Positions 6,302 to 9,590 of a DNA stretch of 9,590 nt are shown piece by piece. This DNA comes from Opitutaceae bacterium. GTDB taxonomy: Bacteria > Verrucomicrobiota > Verrucomicrobiia > Opitutales > Opitutaceae. Made by a program: the position numbers and the translations under genes. The number at the start of each line of letters is the position of its first letter. The first letter of the stretch is position 1. The stretch is taken from positions 1-9,590 of the forward strand of contig JANXSC010000020.1 in assembly GCA_025352845.1 (NCBI GenBank), written 5' to 3'. The notes under the pieces were generated by a model. The model was not told the origin of the DNA. It did not search any database and saw only the letters and a list, made by a program, of their open reading frames with translations.

Positions 6302-6688
6302 TCAGCCGCGCGCGACAGCGATGCATTCGATCTCGTATCTCAGAGCGGCCGGCAGGCAGTTCGTGATCGTCGTGCGGGTCGGAAACGGCGCCGTGAAATA
6401 CTCGCGATAGAGTTGGTTGTAGAGCGGGACCTCCTCGGCATCGCGCACATAATTGCGGGTCTGGATCACGTCGTTCAGGTCGCAGCCCGCGGTCTGGAGC
6501 ACCTTGCGCAGGTTCTCCACGGAGCGGCGGAACTCGCCCTCGAAGGTGTCGGAGATGATCTTGCCGGTGGCATCGACGGAAGCCTGGCCGGAAACAAAGA
6601 CGAGGTCCCCCACCCGGGCAACCGGGCTGAATGGCAGATGGGACACCGGAGTGTCCGGGTTGATGGGAAACGTGACTTTAGGGTTCAT
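6302..6688 (-). CDS. RidA/YjgF/YER057c/UK114 family enamine/imine deaminase
   Basis: This 128-residue protein matches the usual RidA length. RidA enzymes hydrolyse reactive 2-aminoacrylate-type enamines or imines released by PLP enzymes to keto acids plus ammonia. The active-site arginine is R105 in FPTRTTITNCLP, the same number as in E. coli RidA, and it is followed by the family ending YEIECIAVAR (118-127). The central segment VFVSGQASVDATGKI (31-45) is also typical. The protein is expected to be a cytosolic trimer. The ATG at 6688 overlaps the upstream TGA (ATGA). A longer reading from 6754 would add 22 arginine-rich residues inside the M81 gene and does not fit the family. Presence beside an aminotransferase suggests that the pathway forms an unstable imine or enamine intermediate. 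Confidence 0.93.
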   Translation of the reverse strand: MNPKVTFPINPDTPVSHLPFSPVARVGDLVFVSGQASVDATGKIISDTFEGEFRRSVENLRKVLQTAGCDLNDVIQTRNYVRDAEEVPLYNQLYREYFTAPFPTRTTITNCLPAALRYEIECIAVARG

Positions 6689-8199
6689 GAGAATTTCGGT
6701 TGGTTCGCGGCGGCGGCGTCCAGCGGGTAGAGCGGACGCACCAGTTGTCGCCACGGCAGGGCGGCGAGGTTACTCGTGCAGGGGCCGGGCGTGTCCACGT
6801 AGAAGCTCGTGCCCGAAACCCGGTCGTAAGCGCGCTTGTGCGCGACGGCGGCCTTCACGCCGATCACGCGGAAATCCTTTGGCTCGATGCCCTGGCTGCG
6901 CAGCTGGCCCAGGTCGAACGGCGCCGTCTTGCGGCTGGTGAGGAGAATCGTGATCCCCTCGGTGCGCACGACGGCGCTGGGCCCCATCGCGATCTTGAGC
7001 CCGTTCATCGAGGCGAGATGGCTGTTCGGGTCCTCCAGCGTGAAATTGCCGTCGCTGCGCGAGACAAAGGTGGCCGTGATCGGCACGGGGCCGGCATCTA
7101 GCGGCGAGCCGCGGCCGCCCACCGCGATCGAACGGACCTGGCCGGGAGCCGCATCCTGGAGCGCCGCCACAGCCGCCGGGTCGTTGATGATGACCAGCGA
7201 TTTTTCCACGCGGTGCTGGAGCAGCGCGCGGAGGATGCCGGTGCCATCACCGGGCGCGCCGCCACCGATGTTGTCCGAGGGCTCGACCAAGATGACAGGG
7301 CCGGCACCGAAATGCTCGGGCTGCAGGCCGCGAACCACCTCGTCGACGGAAGGGTAAACGATGTGGCCGCGCTCGCGCAGCGACCAAGCGAGACTCGCAC
7401 CGACGGTGAGATGCTCCCGGGCGGACTCGTCCGGCAGGGTGGTCACGAGGCTGAGCGAGCAGCCGGTGTCGGGCGTATCAGCGAAGGAGTAGCCCGCGGC
7501 GATGTTGCAGGCCCAGATGTCGGGATACTTCGTCTCGAGGTTCAGGGCGAAGAGTTTCAGCGCCATCATCGGATCGGCATGCGTGCCCGTGCCCGGCGGC
7601 GCCCACATGATCGGCGGGCGGCACCACACCATGCGCGGCACGTGCTTTTCCTTCAGGCAACGGTCGAGCAGCGCGGCGCCGCGCTGGGCGGACTGCTTGG
7701 CGTCGGTGTGTGGGTTCTCCCGATACATCACGAGGCCGTTCGCCTCCCGGCACATCCGGGCGCTCACGTTCGCATGGAGGTCGAGGACCCCGAAGATCGG
7801 GACCGCCTGCGCGCCGGGCAGGGCCCGGATGCGGCCGAGGAACTCCCCCTCGGGATCACGGAAGCCTGCGGTGGCCATCGCCCCGTGCAGGACGAGGTAG
7901 ATGCCGTCGACCCCGGCGGCGAGCGCGGGGGCGGCCCGGCGCTCGAACTCCGACCAGTAGCGTTCGAACATCGCGTCCTCTACCGTGCCGCTCGGCACGC
8001 AACGGGCATCGACGGTCGGGATCACCTCCCAGCCGCGATGCTGCGCCTCTAGGAGAAACCCATCCGTGGGCGAGCCGTCGCCGAGCTTGGCGAGGATTTT
8101 CTCGTCGAACGTGACCTCGAAGTCCTCCCAGCGCGTGCGTTCGTCGAGGAAGGTGTGCGTCTCGTGAAAGAGGCCGGCAAAAAGGATACGGGGCTTCAT
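6685..8199 (-). CDS. M81 family metallopeptidase / MlrC-like hydrolase
   Basis: The 504-residue protein begins MKPRILFAGLFHETHTF, the typical N-terminus of the M81 (MlrC) family. An in-frame ATG nine codons upstream would overlap the aminotransferase, so 8199 is preferred. The metal-binding region is visible as D140 and H142 in VLDLHANVSARM and H164 in YRENPHTD. The family LHGAM motif is at 104-108, and a glycine-rich SDNIGGGAPGDGT segment (308-320) marks the C-terminal MlrC domain. MlrC itself is a zinc enzyme that finishes microcystin breakdown, but most M81 proteins lie in catabolic clusters and have no known substrate. There is no signal peptide, so it is probably cytosolic. The N-terminal HETHTF replaces the usual HETNTF. 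Its TGA overlaps the RidA ATG by 4 bases (ATGA), implying coupled translation. I infer hydrolysis of an amide or cyclic nitrogen compound feeding the downstream enzymes. Confidence 0.9.
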   Translation of the reverse strand: MKPRILFAGLFHETHTFLDERTRWEDFEVTFDEKILAKLGDGSPTDGFLLEAQHRGWEVIPTVDARCVPSGTVEDAMFERYWSEFERRAAPALAAGVDGIYLVLHGAMATAGFRDPEGEFLGRIRALPGAQAVPIFGVLDLHANVSARMCREANGLVMYRENPHTDAKQSAQRGAALLDRCLKEKHVPRMVWCRPPIMWAPPGTGTHADPMMALKLFALNLETKYPDIWACNIAAGYSFADTPDTGCSLSLVTTLPDESAREHLTVGASLAWSLRERGHIVYPSVDEVVRGLQPEHFGAGPVILVEPSDNIGGGAPGDGTGILRALLQHRVEKSLVIINDPAAVAALQDAAPGQVRSIAVGGRGSPLDAGPVPITATFVSRSDGNFTLEDPNSHLASMNGLKIAMGPSAVVRTEGITILLTSRKTAPFDLGQLRSQGIEPKDFRVIGVKAAVAHKRAYDRVSGTSFYVDTPGPCTSNLAALPWRQLVRPLYPLDAAAANQPKFS

Positions 8200-8207
8200 G
8201 GGGGACT

Positions 8208-9551
8208 TCAGGCGGGGGCTTTCCAAGACTCTGCGTGGCGGCGAAACGCGATCGCGGCCCGCTGTAGCGCCTGGTCGATGTGGCTGTCGTCATGGGCCAG
8301 ACTGATGGACCACAGGCCGCGCTCGATCGCGCGCGCGCCCTCCTCCAGGAGGCAGCGACGCAGGTGCATCCAGCGCGGGGCGTCATGGCGGCGGACATAG
8401 TCGCGGTAATCCTTGATCGGGCCCTCGGCGGCGCCGGGCTTGAGCGTGACGGCGTGGAAGATCAGGCCCGGGCCCTGCGGGCGCAGGGGCACGTGATGCT
8501 CGCGCGCAAGAGTCGACAGGCCGTCCATCAGCTTGCGGCCGAGGCGCTGGATGCCGGCCGGATGGTCCAAGCCCAAGGCGAGCACTTGGTCGAGCGACCA
8601 TTTGCTGGCCGCGAGGCACAGCGGGTTGCCGTTCAAGGTGCCGGCGTGGATCACCTCGCCGGAGAGAATCTTGGCAAACGCCGCCTTGGTGCCGGCGAGC
8701 GCCGCGAAGGGCGTGCCGCCGCCGACCGCCTTGCCGAGGATGGTGAGGTCGGGGTGGAAGCCGTAGTAGCCCTGCGCGCAGGACGCGCCGAAGCGGAAGC
8801 CCGTGATGGTCTCGTCCGAGATCATCAGCATGCCGTCGCGGTCGCACAGCTCGCGGATGGTCGCCATCAGGCCGGCGACAGGCTCGAGACAGCAGGTGTT
8901 GCAGAGGACCGGCTCGAAGACGATCGCGGCGATCTGCCCGCGGTGGCGGTCGACGACGCGGCGCAGGTGCTCCGGGTCGTTCCAGCGGGCCACGACGAAC
9001 TGGTCGAGCACCTCGGGGATGACCCCCTTGCTCGGGTGCAGGCGGGCGGGGTTCTCGTCATCGCCCCACTTGTCCATCGGGTTGGCGAAACCCACGAGGC
9101 CCTCATCGGCCCAGCCGTGGTAATGGCCCTCGAAGCGGAGGATCAGCTTCCGGCCGGTGTGGGCGCGGGCCAGGCGGAAGGCGGCGAGCACAACCTCGGT
9201 CGCAGAATTGTTGAAGCGCATGAGCTCCGCGGACGGGATCATCCGCTGGATCCGCTCCGCGACCTCGATCTCGAGCTCGCACTGGGCCGCCCAGTGGGTG
9301 CCGAGGCGGGCCTGGGCGGCGATCGCGTCGGCCATGCCGGCCGGGGCGTGCCCGTAAAGCAGGGCGCCCTGCCCCAGCTGAAAATCCAGGTAGTGGTTGC
9401 CGTCGGCATCCCACAGGTCCGGGCCGCTGCCCTTGGTGAAGTAGAGCGGCACGGGGGCCTCCATCTTGCGGATACCGCTGTTGACGCCGGCCGCGATGCT
9501 GCGGGTGGCGCGCTCATAAAGCGCTTGGGAACGGGCGAAGGTATAGGGCAT
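8208..9551 (-). CDS. Class III PLP-dependent aminotransferase, glutamate-1-semialdehyde aminotransferase-like
   Basis: This 447-residue protein has the full length of a class III (GSA-type) aminotransferase or aminomutase. Visible motifs in order are the N-terminal SIAAGVNSGIR segment (18-28), a DADGNHYLDF strand (48-57), NNSATE (114-119, cofactor phosphate site, usually NSGTE), EGHYHGW (141-147), DETITGFR (246-253, with D246 expected to pair with the pyridine nitrogen), the Schiff-base lysine K274 in ILGKAVGGG, and GTLNGNP (304-310). The enzyme is expected to be cytosolic and to move an amino group on a small amino or keto acid. Its neighbours are catabolic and no tetrapyrrole genes are present, so a HemL role in haem synthesis is unlikely. 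An unusual CNTCC cluster (217-221) follows the FEP motif, where relatives often have a GNMG-like segment. The ATG at 9551 is kept because the protein aligns from its start; I see no Shine-Dalgarno sequence. The stop lies 8 bases before the next start. Confidence 0.9.
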   Translation of the reverse strand: MPYTFARSQALYERATRSIAAGVNSGIRKMEAPVPLYFTKGSGPDLWDADGNHYLDFQLGQGALLYGHAPAGMADAIAAQARLGTHWAAQCELEIEVAERIQRMIPSAELMRFNNSATEVVLAAFRLARAHTGRKLILRFEGHYHGWADEGLVGFANPMDKWGDDENPARLHPSKGVIPEVLDQFVVARWNDPEHLRRVVDRHRGQIAAIVFEPVLCNTCCLEPVAGLMATIRELCDRDGMLMISDETITGFRFGASCAQGYYGFHPDLTILGKAVGGGTPFAALAGTKAAFAKILSGEVIHAGTLNGNPLCLAASKWSLDQVLALGLDHPAGIQRLGRKLMDGLSTLAREHHVPLRPQGPGLIFHAVTLKPGAAEGPIKDYRDYVRRHDAPRWMHLRRCLLEEGARAIERGLWSISLAHDDSHIDQALQRAAIAFRRHAESWKAPA

Positions 9552-9562
9552 GGGAAAGGCGG

Positions 9563-9590
9563 TCAGGCGTAGGCCGGGGCGCGGGCGGCC
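9563..9590 (-). CDS. C-terminal end of an upstream gene (partial, product unknown)
   Basis: Reading the minus strand into the window gives the codons AARAPAYA followed by a TGA stop at 9565-9563. This lies 11 bases before the aminotransferase start, the same short spacing seen between the other genes. It is therefore probably the tail of a preceding gene in the same operon. Eight residues are too few to identify a product, and the reading frame is inferred from spacing and codon composition only. Confidence 0.3.

Noticed and set aside
6685..8199. A dedicated microcystin-degrading MlrC
   Set aside because: No mlrA, mlrB or mlrD genes are adjacent, and M81 proteins are widespread in unrelated catabolic clusters.
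8208..9551. hemL for haem biosynthesis
   Set aside because: The protein belongs to the right superfamily, but it opens a catabolic operon, lacks haem neighbours and deviates in motifs such as NNSATE and CNTCC.
8280..9572. A 430-codon open frame on the plus strand opposite the aminotransferase
   Set aside because: It is antisense to a gene with clear family motifs. Its protein is rich in Ala, Gly, Arg and Glu without recognisable domains, as expected from the GC bias of the opposite strand.
1..9590. CRISPR array, tRNA or rRNA genes
   Set aside because: I see no regularly spaced repeats, cloverleaf sequence or conserved rRNA segment. Almost all of the window is protein-coding.

Overview
The window is a stretch of high-GC bacterial DNA carrying one long gene cluster, all of it on the minus strand, so transcription runs from about 9590 down to about 140. 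Ten complete genes and two partial ones are packed with gaps of 8 to 18 bases or with 4-base start/stop overlaps. No promoter, terminator or gene-free stretch longer than about 180 bases is visible inside it. The organism cannot be named from this alone. High GC, few Shine-Dalgarno sequences and this catabolic gene set suit a Gram-negative bacterium such as an Opitutaceae-type Verrucomicrobiota or a proteobacterium; this is a weak guess.

In transcription order: the last codons of an unseen gene (9590-9563); a class III PLP aminotransferase of the glutamate-1-semialdehyde type (9551-8208); an M81/MlrC-type metallohydrolase (8199-6685); a RidA deaminase (6688-6302); a fumarylacetoacetate-hydrolase-family enzyme (6291-5479); an SMP-30/gluconolactonase (5460-4579); a DapA-family aldolase/lyase (4561-3611); two small cysteine-rich proteins (3595-3083 and 3086-2526); a HisD-superfamily dehydrogenase of the sulfopropanediol/polyol-oxidising type (2512-1214); a xylose-isomerase-like TIM-barrel protein (1217-366); and the N-terminal part of a 3-hydroxybutyrate-dehydrogenase-like SDR (369-139) that breaks off.

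The set looks like a catabolic operon for a small polar, probably nitrogen-containing, hydroxy- or sugar-acid-type compound. Plausible steps are metallohydrolase opening, transamination with RidA clean-up of imines, dehydrogenation by the HisD-like and SDR enzymes, lactone hydrolysis, and C-C cleavage by the DapA and FAH enzymes. The substrate is not known and no transporter or regulator is in view. The most novel part is the tandem pair of small proteins at 2526-3595. They are full-length paralogues with an exactly spaced CP-x16-CxHC core and lie next to the HisD-like enzyme.

The left end is different. GC falls from about 77% (181-240) to about 45% (1-180), the SDR gene stops matching its family at a 15-base-period direct repeat, and a CTAG plus a possible insertion-sequence end lies at 125-142. 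This suggests that a mobile element or rearrangement truncated the operon there.
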